Source: Glycocaulis albus (lineage in GTDB: Bacteria > Pseudomonadota > Alphaproteobacteria > Caulobacterales > Maricaulaceae). From it: DNA of 64,000 nt. The DNA lies in contig NZ_BMFS01000006.1 of assembly GCF_014639075.1 (NCBI RefSeq), positions 1-64,000 of the forward strand, in the 5' to 3' direction. Both the position numbers and the translations under genes were made by a program. Shown in pieces: positions 31,744 to 40,222 of the stretch (the first letter of the stretch is position 1; every line of letters starts with the position of its first letter). Under the pieces are notes generated by a model that ran no database searches, was not told where the DNA came from, and saw nothing but the letters and a program-made list of their open reading frames with translations.

Positions 31744-32670
31744 CTAGGACGGTTGTTTCGCCGCCTTCCTGCGTTTGCGGCGGATCAGAAGCCAGCGGAT
31801 CAGGAAGACCGCCGGTATGAGGATGATGAGCCATGGCAGGATCATGGCGACAAACAGGATCACGGCTGCGACACCTTCCGACAGCGTGTCGGTAAAGTCT
31901 TCCAGGGCATGCATGATCGGATTGAAGCGCACCGGCGATGTCTGGCTGACAATGGGTTGGTAGTGCAGCGTCAGCCGTGAGGTTTCCACCCGTGTGCGCA
32001 GGGCTGCGATGACGCTGGCGCGGGCATCGATATCGGCCTGCACGCGGGCAAGCTCGCGTTCGACTGCCAGAATGTCGCTCATCGGACCGTCAGCCGTTTC
32101 CAGCAGTCCCTGCAGCCGGTCGCGCAGTGCCGTCTGGGCGGCCAGGCGGGCTTCTCCGTCGACGATCTGGGTGGTGAGATCCTCTACCGAGGTGTTTTCG
32201 CTCTGGATATTGCCACCCGCCTCGCTGACCTCTCCGGCGAGACCTGCGCGAAAATTTGCGATCCAGTCGGGCCGGGCGCGGATTTCCAGCGAGCCCGACG
32301 GGCGCTCGCCCTCGGGGTCATTGATGGTGGCGCTGATCACCCGGCAGACATTGCCACCGGCTGCGGCGCACGCGTCCTGATGGGCGGTGTGAACGTCCGC
32401 CAGCACACGCGCGGGAAGGCGCAGGCCGTAATTGTGCGAGTAGGCCAGCAGCGCGCCCTGCTCGGGCTCGGCGCTGCCGCCTCCGGCCTGACTGACGGCC
32501 GAGGGCGGGGGTGGCGCGGGAGGGGGCGGCGAAGCTGCCCGGCCCGCCACCGCGTAGTCAGCGCTCGTTTCGTAGGCCGGCAAGCCCCCGTCCCGGTACT
32601 CGGTCTCACCACTACATGCAGCCAGGAGAAGGCTGAGAGCGGCAATTACCGCTATCTTGTGCACAAACAT
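31744..32670 (-). CDS. DUF4349 lipoprotein
   Basis: A 308-residue DUF4349 protein. It has a lipoprotein signal (lipobox LLAAC, Cys about residue 19), a Pro/Ala-rich linker (PPPPAPPPPS around 50), a central domain with LPARVLADVHTAHQDACAAAGGNVCRV, a coiled-coil helix pair around 155-235 (LAAQTALRDRLQGLLETADG, VERELARVQADIDARASVIAAL), and a C-terminal membrane helix (about 265-295) with an RRKRRK stop-transfer end. DUF4349 proteins are of unknown function in the envelope. The gene lies 102 nt downstream of a small membrane protein on the same strand. Confidence 0.87.
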   Translation of the reverse strand: MFVHKIAVIAALSLLLAACSGETEYRDGGLPAYETSADYAVAGRAASPPPPAPPPPSAVSQAGGGSAEPEQGALLAYSHNYGLRLPARVLADVHTAHQDACAAAGGNVCRVISATINDPEGERPSGSLEIRARPDWIANFRAGLAGEVSEAGGNIQSENTSVEDLTTQIVDGEARLAAQTALRDRLQGLLETADGPMSDILAVERELARVQADIDARASVIAALRTRVETSRLTLHYQPIVSQTSPVRFNPIMHALEDFTDTLSEGVAAVILFVAMILPWLIILIPAVFLIRWLLIRRKRRKAAKQPS

Positions 32671-32772
32671 AAGCTGAACTCCCCGGATTTCAGACGTTGA
32701 ATAGTCCCGGGAAGAATGTGCATGTGTGATTGTGGCAAGCGCAAGACGGCCTTGCCCGGTTGACCTTGAATG

Positions 32773-33039
32773 TCAGACCAGTTCGCCGGTCAGTCTCTGC
32801 CTTTCCAGAGCCAGGGCGCCGCGAATAAGGATCACGGTCAGCACCACTGCGCCGATGCCGGCGAGCACTTCGCCGATCTCGATGGCCAGCATTGGCAGAT
32901 GCAGGGTCATGCCCAGCGCCCAGATCACGGCTGCAACTGTGAGAAAGCCGGTAACAGTGATGAAGAGCGAGCCGGTCACAGCTGCGACGATGGCATACAG
33001 GGTAAGCCGCGCCGGTGACGCGGCGGTCTCGGTAGTCAT
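32773..33039 (-). CDS. Small two-helix membrane protein
   Basis: An 88-residue protein starting MTTETAASPARLTLY. ATG at 33039 has GGAG 6 nt upstream on the minus strand. Two hydrophobic segments (about 14-37 and 41-72, the second possibly a pair) make it an inner-membrane protein. No family is recognised. It lies upstream of the DUF4349 lipoprotein on the same strand and may be co-expressed with it. Confidence 0.65.
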   Translation of the reverse strand: MTTETAASPARLTLYAIVAAVTGSLFITVTGFLTVAAVIWALGMTLHLPMLAIEIGEVLAGIGAVVLTVILIRGALALERQRLTGELV

Positions 33040-33245
33040 GGGGAACTCCAAACAAAAGAACGCTCAAAAAATGGTGCGCGCGGGCCGCGCGGGTGTCCGC
33101 TGCGCAGCAATATATTTGGCGATGAACGCGCCGGCGGAAAAGAGGCGATGTGCGCAAATGCCCCGGGCGAGGGAATCGGGTAGACGTTGAGGATTGATGC
33201 GGCTGCAGGCAGGGCCGCGCGTCCCGGCAGGAAAGGGTTGAAACA

Positions 33246-33539
33246 ATGAGTGATGCACCGCTTGGCTCGAAGGCCAATCCCTCGCAGTTCGACTGCCTGC
33301 CGGATCTCGCCGACGATGAACCCTATTTCGTGATCCGGGCCCACGATCCGTTGTCCAACGCGCTGGTCGAGCTGCACGCCTATATCGGCGCCGGGCAGGC
33401 TGGTGCCGCCCATAACAAGCTGGCCGAAATCATGGCGCTGACATCGGAGCGTCCGCCGCGTCCGTCGGGCTCGCCCAAGTACCGGGAAACGTTTGCTATT
33501 TCCGGTTCGATGGAGCGCTGGCGGCGCGATAACGCCTGA
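33246..33539 (+). CDS. Hypothetical protein, 97 residues, upstream of fliQ
   Basis: The protein begins MSDAPLGSKANPSQFDCLPD and contains NALVELHAYIGAGQAG and a basic C-terminus. There is no signal peptide or membrane segment. AAGGG precedes the ATG by about 8 nt. It ends 84 nt before fliQ, with a candidate CtrA box in the gap, so it is probably transcribed separately from the flagellar genes. The family is unknown to me. Confidence 0.65.
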   Translation: MSDAPLGSKANPSQFDCLPDLADDEPYFVIRAHDPLSNALVELHAYIGAGQAGAAHNKLAEIMALTSERPPRPSGSPKYRETFAISGSMERWRRDNA

Positions 33540-33555
33540 GCCAGGTAAATATCCG

Positions 33556-33571
33556 TTTAACCTTTCTTAAC
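33556..33571 (+). promoter_or_regulatory. Candidate CtrA box upstream of fliQ
   Basis: TTTA-N7-TTAAC, one mismatch from the CtrA consensus TTAA-N7-TTAAC. It ends 52 nt before the fliQ ATG. In Caulobacter the fliQ promoter is a classic CtrA target. The same TTTA-N7-TTAAC variant occurs before the Flp pilin gene. Confidence 0.6.
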
Positions 33572-33623
33572 CGGCGCAATGGCGTCTGGAGCGGGGCAGA
33601 AACGCCAGCAGGAGCCTGACAGG

Positions 33624-33887
33624 ATGACGGGCGCGGAAGTACTTGATGTCGGCCGTGAGGCGATCTGGACCATGCTCGCCATGGCCGCCCCGATCATGCT
33701 TGTAGGGCTGGCGGTCGGCATAATCATCGCGCTCTTCCAGGCGCTGACACAGGTGCAGGAGATGACGCTCGTCTTCGTGCCGAAAATATTCGCCATCTTT
33801 CTCGCGCTGGTGGTCTTCATGCCGCTCATGGGGGCTGTGCTGGGCGCATTCATGACCAATATCGCGGACAGAATCGCGGCAGGCTGA
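33624..33887 (+). CDS. fliQ: Flagellar export apparatus protein FliQ
   Basis: An 87-residue, two-helix membrane protein of the flagellar type III export gate. GLAVGIIIALFQALTQVQEMTL is the diagnostic FliQ segment. ATG at 33624 is preceded by AGGAGCC, and length matches the family (about 88). It is followed 7 nt later by fliR. Expression is probably cell-cycle regulated by CtrA, judged from the upstream box. Confidence 0.93.
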   Translation: MTGAEVLDVGREAIWTMLAMAAPIMLVGLAVGIIIALFQALTQVQEMTLVFVPKIFAIFLALVVFMPLMGAVLGAFMTNIADRIAAG

Positions 33888-33894
33888 CCCTGCC

Positions 33895-34653
33895 ATGGTC
33901 ATCAGCTTCGATCTTCCCGCCATTGTCTTTGCTGCCGCGCTGGTGTTCGCCCGCATGGGTGCGATCCTCATGCTGCTGCCGGGTTTCGCCGAGCCTGGCA
34001 TTCCCATCCGCATCAGGCTGTCGTTCGCGCTGGCGTTTTCCTTTGCCATCGGACCTGTCGTCGCGCCAATGCTGCCCGCGCAGCCGGAGACGCTTGGCGG
34101 GCTGGCGGGCTTCGTTGCGGGCGAGGTTGTCATCGGGCTGATGATCGGCGGCGTGGCGCGCATGTTGCTGGCATCCGCATCCGTGGCAGGCCAGGTAATC
34201 GGCTATCAGAGCGGGCTTGCCATGGCGCAGGCGTTCGACCCGGCCCAGGGGCAGACCGGCGCCCTGCCTGCCACCTTCCTGAACCTGCTTTTCATCGTGC
34301 TGATCTTCACGACCAATCTGCATCATCTGCTGCTGCAGGCGGCAGCGGGGTCCTACATGATGATGCCGGCAGGTCAGGTGCCGATGTGGGGCGATGCGGC
34401 GCAATGGGCCGTGGATATCTTCATCAGTGCCTTCAATATCGGCATCCAGCTGGCGGCGCCGTTAATCCTGTTCGGACTCATCTTCTATCTGGGGCTCGGC
34501 GTACTGTCGAAAATGATGCCGCAAGTGCAGATATTTTTCGTCGCCATGCCGGTCAACATCCTGATCGGCTTCACGATCTTTGCGCTGGCGCTCGGCACGA
34601 TGGCCATGGTCTGGCTGGAGCGTTTTGAAGCCTTCACCGCAACGCTGATGTGA
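33895..34653 (+). CDS. fliR: Flagellar export apparatus protein FliR
   Basis: A 252-residue polytopic protein with about six membrane helices, part of the FliP-FliQ-FliR export gate. Visible family segments are GFAEPGIPIRIRLSFALAFS, IGYQSGLAMAQAFDPAQGQ and PVNILIGFTIFALALGTMAM. The order fliQ-fliR-flhB is the conserved one, and it starts 7 nt after fliQ. There is no frame break. Confidence 0.94.
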   Translation: MVISFDLPAIVFAAALVFARMGAILMLLPGFAEPGIPIRIRLSFALAFSFAIGPVVAPMLPAQPETLGGLAGFVAGEVVIGLMIGGVARMLLASASVAGQVIGYQSGLAMAQAFDPAQGQTGALPATFLNLLFIVLIFTTNLHHLLLQAAAGSYMMMPAGQVPMWGDAAQWAVDIFISAFNIGIQLAAPLILFGLIFYLGLGVLSKMMPQVQIFFVAMPVNILIGFTIFALALGTMAMVWLERFEAFTATLM

Positions 34654-34660
34654 GGGTCAC

Positions 34661-35728
34661 ATGGCAGAAGGTGAAGACAAGAGCGAAAAGACCGAGCCGC
34701 CAAGCCAGCGAAAGCTGGACAAGGCACGCGAGAAAGGTGACGTCCCCAAATCGCAGGAGATTCCGGCCTGGTTCATCCTGGCGGCGGGGCTGGGGGTGCT
34801 TGCCGCATTCGGACCGTCCATGGGCGCAGGGCTGACACGCGAGCTGTCGGTCTTCCTGTCGCAACCCCACGAATTGTCGCTGGACAATACCGGTGCGCTG
34901 ACACTCACCATGGCGGCGGTGATGAAGGTGTTGCTGGTCATGGGGCTGGCTTTTGGCGCAATCATTGCCGCGGCGCTGGCCGGCCATTTCGTGCAGCACG
35001 GGCTGATCTTCACCACATCGAAGCTTGAGCCCAAGCTCAGCAAGCTGAACCCGGTGGACGGCGTAAAGCGCATTCTCGGCCCGCAGGGCTGGGTGAACTT
35101 CCTGAAAGGCCTTGCCAAGATGACACTGGTGGCCATCGCCATCACCATCGTGCTGTGGCCGCGTCAATCCCTGCTGGCGGGCCTGCCGGCGGTGGCGCCG
35201 GGACAATTGCTGGTCCTGTTCCGCGAGATCGCCATCCAGCTCATGCTGGCCGCGCTGGCCGTGTTCGCGATCATCGCGCTGGCCGATTACATCTTCCAGC
35301 GCCAGCAATTCTATGATCGCAACAAGATGAGCCGGCGCGAGATCCGGGACGAGTTCAAGGAGTCCGAGGGCGATCCCATGGTGCGCGCGCGCCTGCGCCA
35401 GATACGTCAGGAGCGGGCCCGAAAGCGGATGATGGCCGCCGTGCCGGACGCTGCGGTCGTGATCACAAACCCGACCCACTATGCCGTGGCGCTGAAATAC
35501 GAGCAGGGCATAACGGCGGCGCCAGTTTGCGTGGCCAAGGGTGTGGAAGCGGTGGCGTTGAAAATCCGCGAGATCGCCGAGGAGCACGGCGTCCCCATCG
35601 TGGAGGATCCGCCGCTGGCGCGCGCCCTGCACGCCAGCGTCGATCTCGACGAGGTCATCCCGCCGGAACATTTCGCGGCGGTCGCCAAGGTGATCGGCTA
35701 TGTGCTCTCGCTGAAAAAGCGGCGCTAG
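34661..35728 (+). CDS. flhB: Flagellar export switch protein FlhB
   Basis: A 355-residue protein that switches export specificity from hook to filament substrates. Opening segment MAEGEDKSEKTEPPSQRKLDKAREKGDVPKS is split here between the cytoplasmic leader and the first helix. Four membrane helices follow. The autocleavage site N270-P271-T272-H273 is intact in AVVITNPTHYAVAL. It starts 7 nt after fliR. Its stop shares CTAG with the stop of the convergent VOC gene. Confidence 0.95.
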   Translation: MAEGEDKSEKTEPPSQRKLDKAREKGDVPKSQEIPAWFILAAGLGVLAAFGPSMGAGLTRELSVFLSQPHELSLDNTGALTLTMAAVMKVLLVMGLAFGAIIAAALAGHFVQHGLIFTTSKLEPKLSKLNPVDGVKRILGPQGWVNFLKGLAKMTLVAIAITIVLWPRQSLLAGLPAVAPGQLLVLFREIAIQLMLAALAVFAIIALADYIFQRQQFYDRNKMSRREIRDEFKESEGDPMVRARLRQIRQERARKRMMAAVPDAAVVITNPTHYAVALKYEQGITAAPVCVAKGVEAVALKIREIAEEHGVPIVEDPPLARALHASVDLDEVIPPEHFAAVAKVIGYVLSLKKRR

Positions 35729-36159
35729 GAATAGCTCACCACCTCGTACTCGATCCCGTCCCAGTCCTCGAAATAGAAGCGCTGACCGGGCTCGTAATCT
35801 GCGTGCGCGTAAGGTTTGAGGCCTTGCGCGGTGACGCGGCCTTCTGCGGCGGCGAGATCGGTCACCTCCACACCCATATGATTGAGGGGCCGGCTTTTCG
35901 CCCACACCTCCGCCTTTGCCGGCGGGCGTGGCGGGTAGAGCGCGACATAGCTGTGTTCCCCGCCGACATGCAGGCCGATGCGGCCGTCGGGTTCGAGGCC
36001 GCGCCAGCGTTCGCGCCAGCCAAAGACCGCTTGCAGCATGGCGCTGGTGCGTTCGGGGTCAGAGACGGTGAGATTGATATGTTCCACACGGGCTTCGCTG
36101 GAACGGGCGGCAGGTGGCAGGCGGCGGTCTGCCAGTAAAAGCTGGTGCAGTGGACTCAT
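35725..36159 (-). CDS. VOC-family (glyoxalase/bleomycin-resistance-like) protein
   Basis: A 144-residue single VOC domain. Strands run from VEHINLTVSDPERTSAML, through LHVGGEHSYVALYPP and LNHMGVEVTDLAAAEGRV, to QRFYFEDWDGIEYEVVSY. The metal-site pattern of His-Glu-His-Glu is largely present. The ATG at 36159 is preferred over 36219, because the latter would read through a MerR-type operator. It is convergent with flhB, with overlapping stops. No partner regulator gene is adjacent. Confidence 0.8.
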   Translation of the reverse strand: MSPLHQLLLADRRLPPAARSSEARVEHINLTVSDPERTSAMLQAVFGWRERWRGLEPDGRIGLHVGGEHSYVALYPPRPPAKAEVWAKSRPLNHMGVEVTDLAAAEGRVTAQGLKPYAHADYEPGQRFYFEDWDGIEYEVVSYS

Positions 36160-36208
36160 GGAGCGATCCTTGTTTCTGCTGAAGTGCGCATAAAGCGGAT
36201 CATCTGTG

Positions 36209-36239
36209 TGCAACCTCAACCAAGGTTGAGATCAAGCGC
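36209..36239 (-). promoter_or_regulatory. MerR/SoxR-type dyad promoter of the VOC gene
   Basis: On the minus strand TTGATCTCAACC-TT-GGTTGAGGTTG forms a near-perfect dyad (CTCAACC at 36224-36230 pairing with GGTTGAG at 36215-36221). Dyads of this kind between a TTGA-type -35 and the -10 are the hallmark of MerR-family (SoxR-like) promoters. No merR or soxR gene is in the window. Confidence 0.6.
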
Positions 36240-36361
36240 ATCTGGATCCGGGAAGCAGCGCACCCGTTACCGCAGAAGTTTTCGTCAGGGCGCGGAAAAC
36301 TGGTTAACCTGAATCGGTCAAACCAGAGGCCGAATCGCTTTTCCCCGCACGGAGTGCCGTG

Positions 36362-38944
36362 ATGACTGACGCCCCCGCCCGTACCGACAAGGCCGCCAAG
36401 GCAAATCCGAAGGCCGAAAAAGCCCGGCGCGAGCCTGTTTCGGTGCGTGAGCAGTCGCTTCCCAAAGAGCGTCAGAGCCGGATCACGCTGCTGGCGCGTA
36501 CGGTGTTCTGGATATCAGGCCTGCTGGCGCTGGGCGCGGCGGGCTTTTCGCTAATTGCTGCCTCGACAGCAGGCTGGCACGGATTTGTACTGCTGTCGGG
36601 TATAGCCTTTGTGGCCTTCATCCTGATGTTTGCGCTGGCCGCCGGAGAGAGCGCTGCGCGCTCGCTTCGCATCGAACCGGCAGTGAGGCCCAAAGCCGAC
36701 GCGCTGGTCAGTGCCGCCATTGATGCGGCGGGCGAGCCCATTCTCATCACCGATACGCGCGGCCGAGCGGTCTGGGCGAATGGTGCCTACCGCAAGCTGG
36801 CAAAGACGGTGATGCCGCTGACGGCGGGCATTGCCCTGCCGGCGCCGGACCGTCTCTGGCCGGGCAGTTCGGGCGGGGCACTCTACCGGCTGTCACGGGC
36901 AGCCGCATCAGGCGAGGCGGCGCGTGAAACCCTTACGGCGCTGGGCGAGTCCGGGGGCGGTGTGTACAGCGTATGTGTGGACCCCGTTCCCCAGGGCGGC
37001 GCCCTGTGGCGGTTTGCCGAAGTGCGGGCGGGCGACACGCTGGAAGCTGAAGCCGGCACGCCGGACTGGGCCGAACATGCGCCGGTGGGACTGTTCCTGG
37101 CCGATGGTGAGGGCCGTGTGCTGGCCGCAAATGCTACCTTGCGCGCCTGGCTTGACGTGCCGGAAGGGCAGGCATTGAAGGTGAAGGATTTCCTGGCCGG
37201 TGACATGGCGAAGGGCTTCCTGAAGACCCGTAGCGAGAAGGGCGTGGTGCGCCTTGATGCGCGCCTTCTCGCCCGGGAGGGTGTTGAAAGCCCGATCACG
37301 CTGGCGGTCGAATGGGATGAAGGGCGGCCTGCGCGGGCGCGCGCCGTGGTTTACGGGCTGACGGCTGCGGGCACGCCGCCTGGCGTCGCCCAGATGATCG
37401 CCCAGCACACGGGCGGGCGTACAGGCCGCACGTTCGACGACATGTTTGCCAGCGCGCCATTCGGCGTGGCCCGCCTGGACGGGGCAGACCCCACCAGCTC
37501 GATCATCGAGGATGCCAATCCGGCGCTGGTTCAGCTGTCGGGCGGGGCGGCCCTGCCGGGCGTGGCGTTTGAAGCCCTGTTCGACTGGAGCCATGGCGAC
37601 AGCGCCGATGCCGCCTTTGCCACCGCCATGTCCGGGCGGAGCGAGCCGGTGGCTCTCAAGCTGAAATCTTCAGGCGGCCTGCGCGATGTGCACCTCTTCC
37701 TGTCGCCTGCGCGCTCCGGCAAGCGGGCCGCCTATGTGGTGGACATTACCGCGCTGCGCGAGCTGGAAGGCCAGTATGCACAGGCGCAGAAGCTGAAAGC
37801 CGTTGGCGAGCTGGTGGCGCGCGTCGCGCACGATTTCAACAATTTCCTGACCGCGATCCGGCTCAATACCGACAACCTCCTGCTGCGCCATCCGGTCGGC
37901 GACCCGACCTATCCTGATCTTCAGAACATTAATGGGGTGGTCGCGCAGGCTGCCGGGCGCATCAAGCACTTGCTTGCCTTCGCCCGCAAGCAGACCCTGC
38001 GCGTCGAAACGGTGGACCTGACCGAAACGCTGGCAGACACCGTGCATCTGGTGCGCCAGAGCGTGGAAGAATGGATGCGCGTGGAAGTGCGCCACGGTCG
38101 CGACGTGCCGCTGGTGCGCATCGACAAGGACGAGCTGGCAAACGCGCTGATGAACCTTGCCACCAATGCGCGCGATGCGATGGCCTCCAAAGGCCGGGGC
38201 ACGCTGACCATATCTACCGAGGCGGTGGATGCCGCGGCGGTCCGGTCCGCCGGGGCACCCGACGCCAAGGAGGGCCCCTGGGCCGCAATCCACGTTACCG
38301 ACGAAGGTTCGGGCATGGATGAGGATACGCTGGCCAAGATATTCGAGCCATTCTTCACGACGAAGGAGCCGGGCAAGGGCACAGGGCTTGGCCTCGCCAC
38401 CGTGTATGGCATCGTAAAGCAATCTGGCGGTTTCCTGTTCGCGCGGTCAAAGCCGGGGGCGGGCACCACATTCTCGATCTACCTGCCCGGCCACACGCCA
38501 GATGCCGAGGAAATTGCCAAGACCGAGGCCCGCAAGGCCGAAGTGCCGGTTCAGCGCAAGCCTGCTGACCTCGCCGGACGCGGGCGCATACTGCTGGTTG
38601 AGGATGAAGCGCCGGTACGCACCATCACCGCTGCGACCCTGAAAAAGCGTGGTTACGAGGTGGAACAGGCCGAGGATGGCGAGGAAGCGCTGGAAATTCT
38701 CGAAGAGCGTCCGGGCGAATTCGACCTGATCATATCTGATGTCGTGATGCCGGGGCTTGATGGCCCCGGACTTCTCAAGGCCGCTGCGGACCATCTCGGC
38801 AATGCCCGGGTGATCTTCATCTCCGGCTATGCCGAAGAACATTTCTCCCATACGCTCTCGGCCGATCTCGATATATCCTTTCTGCCCAAGCCCTTCAGCC
38901 TCGAGGCGCTGGCCCAGAGGGTGAAGGACGAGCTGGGGCGTTAA
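36362..38944 (+). CDS. cckA: Cell-cycle hybrid sensor kinase CckA
   Basis: An 860-residue hybrid kinase. Its N-terminus is charged, then two membrane helices (about 42-65 and 72-92) precede a PAS-like region (about 110-440). HisKA has VAHDFNNFLTAIRLNTDN, HATPase has FEPFFTTKEPGKGTGLGLATVYG, and a C-terminal receiver (about 735-855) has the phospho-Asp in IISDVVMPGLDG. In Caulobacter CckA phosphorylates ChpT, which controls CtrA. ATG at 36362 is preferred over GTG at 36359 because of GGAG 7 nt upstream. flhB-cckA-recA-alaS synteny supports the call. Confidence 0.92.
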   Translation: MTDAPARTDKAAKANPKAEKARREPVSVREQSLPKERQSRITLLARTVFWISGLLALGAAGFSLIAASTAGWHGFVLLSGIAFVAFILMFALAAGESAARSLRIEPAVRPKADALVSAAIDAAGEPILITDTRGRAVWANGAYRKLAKTVMPLTAGIALPAPDRLWPGSSGGALYRLSRAAASGEAARETLTALGESGGGVYSVCVDPVPQGGALWRFAEVRAGDTLEAEAGTPDWAEHAPVGLFLADGEGRVLAANATLRAWLDVPEGQALKVKDFLAGDMAKGFLKTRSEKGVVRLDARLLAREGVESPITLAVEWDEGRPARARAVVYGLTAAGTPPGVAQMIAQHTGGRTGRTFDDMFASAPFGVARLDGADPTSSIIEDANPALVQLSGGAALPGVAFEALFDWSHGDSADAAFATAMSGRSEPVALKLKSSGGLRDVHLFLSPARSGKRAAYVVDITALRELEGQYAQAQKLKAVGELVARVAHDFNNFLTAIRLNTDNLLLRHPVGDPTYPDLQNINGVVAQAAGRIKHLLAFARKQTLRVETVDLTETLADTVHLVRQSVEEWMRVEVRHGRDVPLVRIDKDELANALMNLATNARDAMASKGRGTLTISTEAVDAAAVRSAGAPDAKEGPWAAIHVTDEGSGMDEDTLAKIFEPFFTTKEPGKGTGLGLATVYGIVKQSGGFLFARSKPGAGTTFSIYLPGHTPDAEEIAKTEARKAEVPVQRKPADLAGRGRILLVEDEAPVRTITAATLKKRGYEVEQAEDGEEALEILEERPGEFDLIISDVVMPGLDGPGLLKAAADHLGNARVIFISGYAEEHFSHTLSADLDISFLPKPFSLEALAQRVKDELGR

Positions 38945-38955
38945 ACAGGATAACC

Positions 38956-38975
38956 GGCGGCCGCACTGGGCCGCC
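38956..38975 (+). terminator. Hairpin after cckA
   Basis: GGCGGCC at 38956-38962 pairs with GGCCGCC at 38969-38975 around a 6-nt loop, 12 nt after the cckA stop. No good U-run follows (AAAATGTT), so termination strength is uncertain. Confidence 0.45.
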
Positions 38976-38980
38976 AAAAT

Positions 38981-38995
38981 GTTCCTCTTGTGTTC
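38981..38995. promoter_or_regulatory. LexA (SOS) box of recA
   Basis: GTTC-CTCTTGT-GTTC is an exact match to the GTTC-N7-GTTC alphaproteobacterial LexA operator. It lies 82 nt before the recA ATG. Although the recA reading frame is broken, the operator is intact. Confidence 0.88.
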
Positions 38996-39076
38996 CGTGA
39001 ACAAATCCGGTACAGATTCCCTCAACGCAGCGCAATTGCCGATCCGGGCGATGCGTGAAATAAGGGAACCGAACCG

Positions 39077-40109
39077 ATGGCATCTTCCGCAATCCGACTG
39101 GTGAAAGACACCGATATGGACAAGTCAAAGGCTCTTGAAGCCGCACTCACGCAGATCGACCGGCAGTTCGGCAAGGGCTCCGTGATGAAGCTCGGCGCCC
39201 GCCCGAACCAGAATATCGAGGCGGTATCCACCGGCTCGCTGGGGCTGGACATCGCGTTGGGTGTGGGCGGCCTGCCCAAGGGGCGTATCGTGGAGATTTA
39301 CGGGCCGGAGAGCTCCGGCAAAACCACGCTGGCGCTGCACTGCATTGCCGAGGCACAAAAGCGTGGCGGCGTGTGTGCGTTCGTTGACGCGGAACATGCG
39401 CTGGACCCGGTCTATGCCCGCAAGCTTGGCGTGGACGTGGGCGAGCTTCTGGTCTCCCAGCCCGATACCGGAGAGCAGTCACTGGAAATCACCGACACGC
39501 TGGTGCGCTCCGGTGCCATTGATGTGCTTGTGATCGACTCCGTTGCTGCCCTCACGCCGCGTGCCGAGCTGGAAGGCGATATGGGTGACAGCCTGCCGGG
39601 CCTGCAGGCGCGTCTGATGAGTCAGGCGCTGCGCAAGCTGACAGGGTCTATCTCGAAGTCCAATTGCCTCGTCGACGACCGGCGGCAATGCCCTGAAATT
39701 CTACTCCTCGGTCCGTCTCGATATCCGCCGGATCGGCGCCATCAAGGATCGCGACGAGGTGATCGGTAACCAGACGCGCGTGAAAGTGGTCAAGAACAAG
39801 GTGGCACCGCCCTTCCGCGAGGTGGAGTTCGACATCCTCTATGGTGAAGGCATTTCGCGCATGGGCGAGGTGATTGATCTGGGCGTGAAAGCCGGGATCA
39901 TCGAGAAGTCGGGTTCATGGTACTCGCACGACTCCGAGCGGATCGGTCAGGGCCGTGAGAATGCCCGCAAATTCCTGCTCGATAATCCCGAGATATCCGA
40001 AAAGATCGAGAACCAGATCCGCGCCAATGCGGGCCTTATCGCCGAGGAAATGCTCGTCGGTCCGGGCGAGGATGACGATCTGGACGATGCGGCGGAGGCG
40101 GCCGGATAG
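39077..40109 (+). pseudogene. recA: recA with an internal deletion and frameshift
   Basis: The reading frame from ATG 39077 encodes a normal RecA N-terminus: Walker [13 protein letters not shown], then Walker B-like [10 protein letters not shown], to SKSNCLV (residue 199). After GTC at 39671-39673 the frame becomes nonsense and stops near 39769. From 39675 the next frame encodes [21 protein letters not shown] and the rest of RecA to 40109. The expected 19 residues between LV and TTGG are missing, equal to 56 nt removed. They include the IFINQIRMKIG strand and most of loop L2, which contacts DNA. A true deletion or an assembly error is possible. Restored length would be about 362 residues, normal for the family. 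Confidence 0.9.
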
Positions 40110-40142
40110 GTTTCACAGCAGTCCTGGACGCATTGCATTGCA

Positions 40143-40172
40143 GCGGGCGCTTGGCTAAGCCGGGCGCCCGTT
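40143..40172 (+). terminator. Probable terminator after recA
   Basis: CGGGCGC and GCGCCCG, separated by a 13-nt stretch containing TTGGCTAAGCC, form a strong stem downstream of recA, followed by TTCGTAT. The U-run is poor, so it may be a weak intrinsic terminator. It sits upstream of alaS, separating the two genes. Confidence 0.5.
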
Positions 40173-40222
40173 CGTATATGTGCGCAACGGAAAGTGATAT
40201 TTTCAGATAAGCGGAGACCGCC

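Noticed and set aside
39759-40109. Separate gene for the recA C-terminal part
   Set aside because: It is the continuation of RecA in another frame after a deletion and has no start signals of its own, so it is treated as one broken gene.
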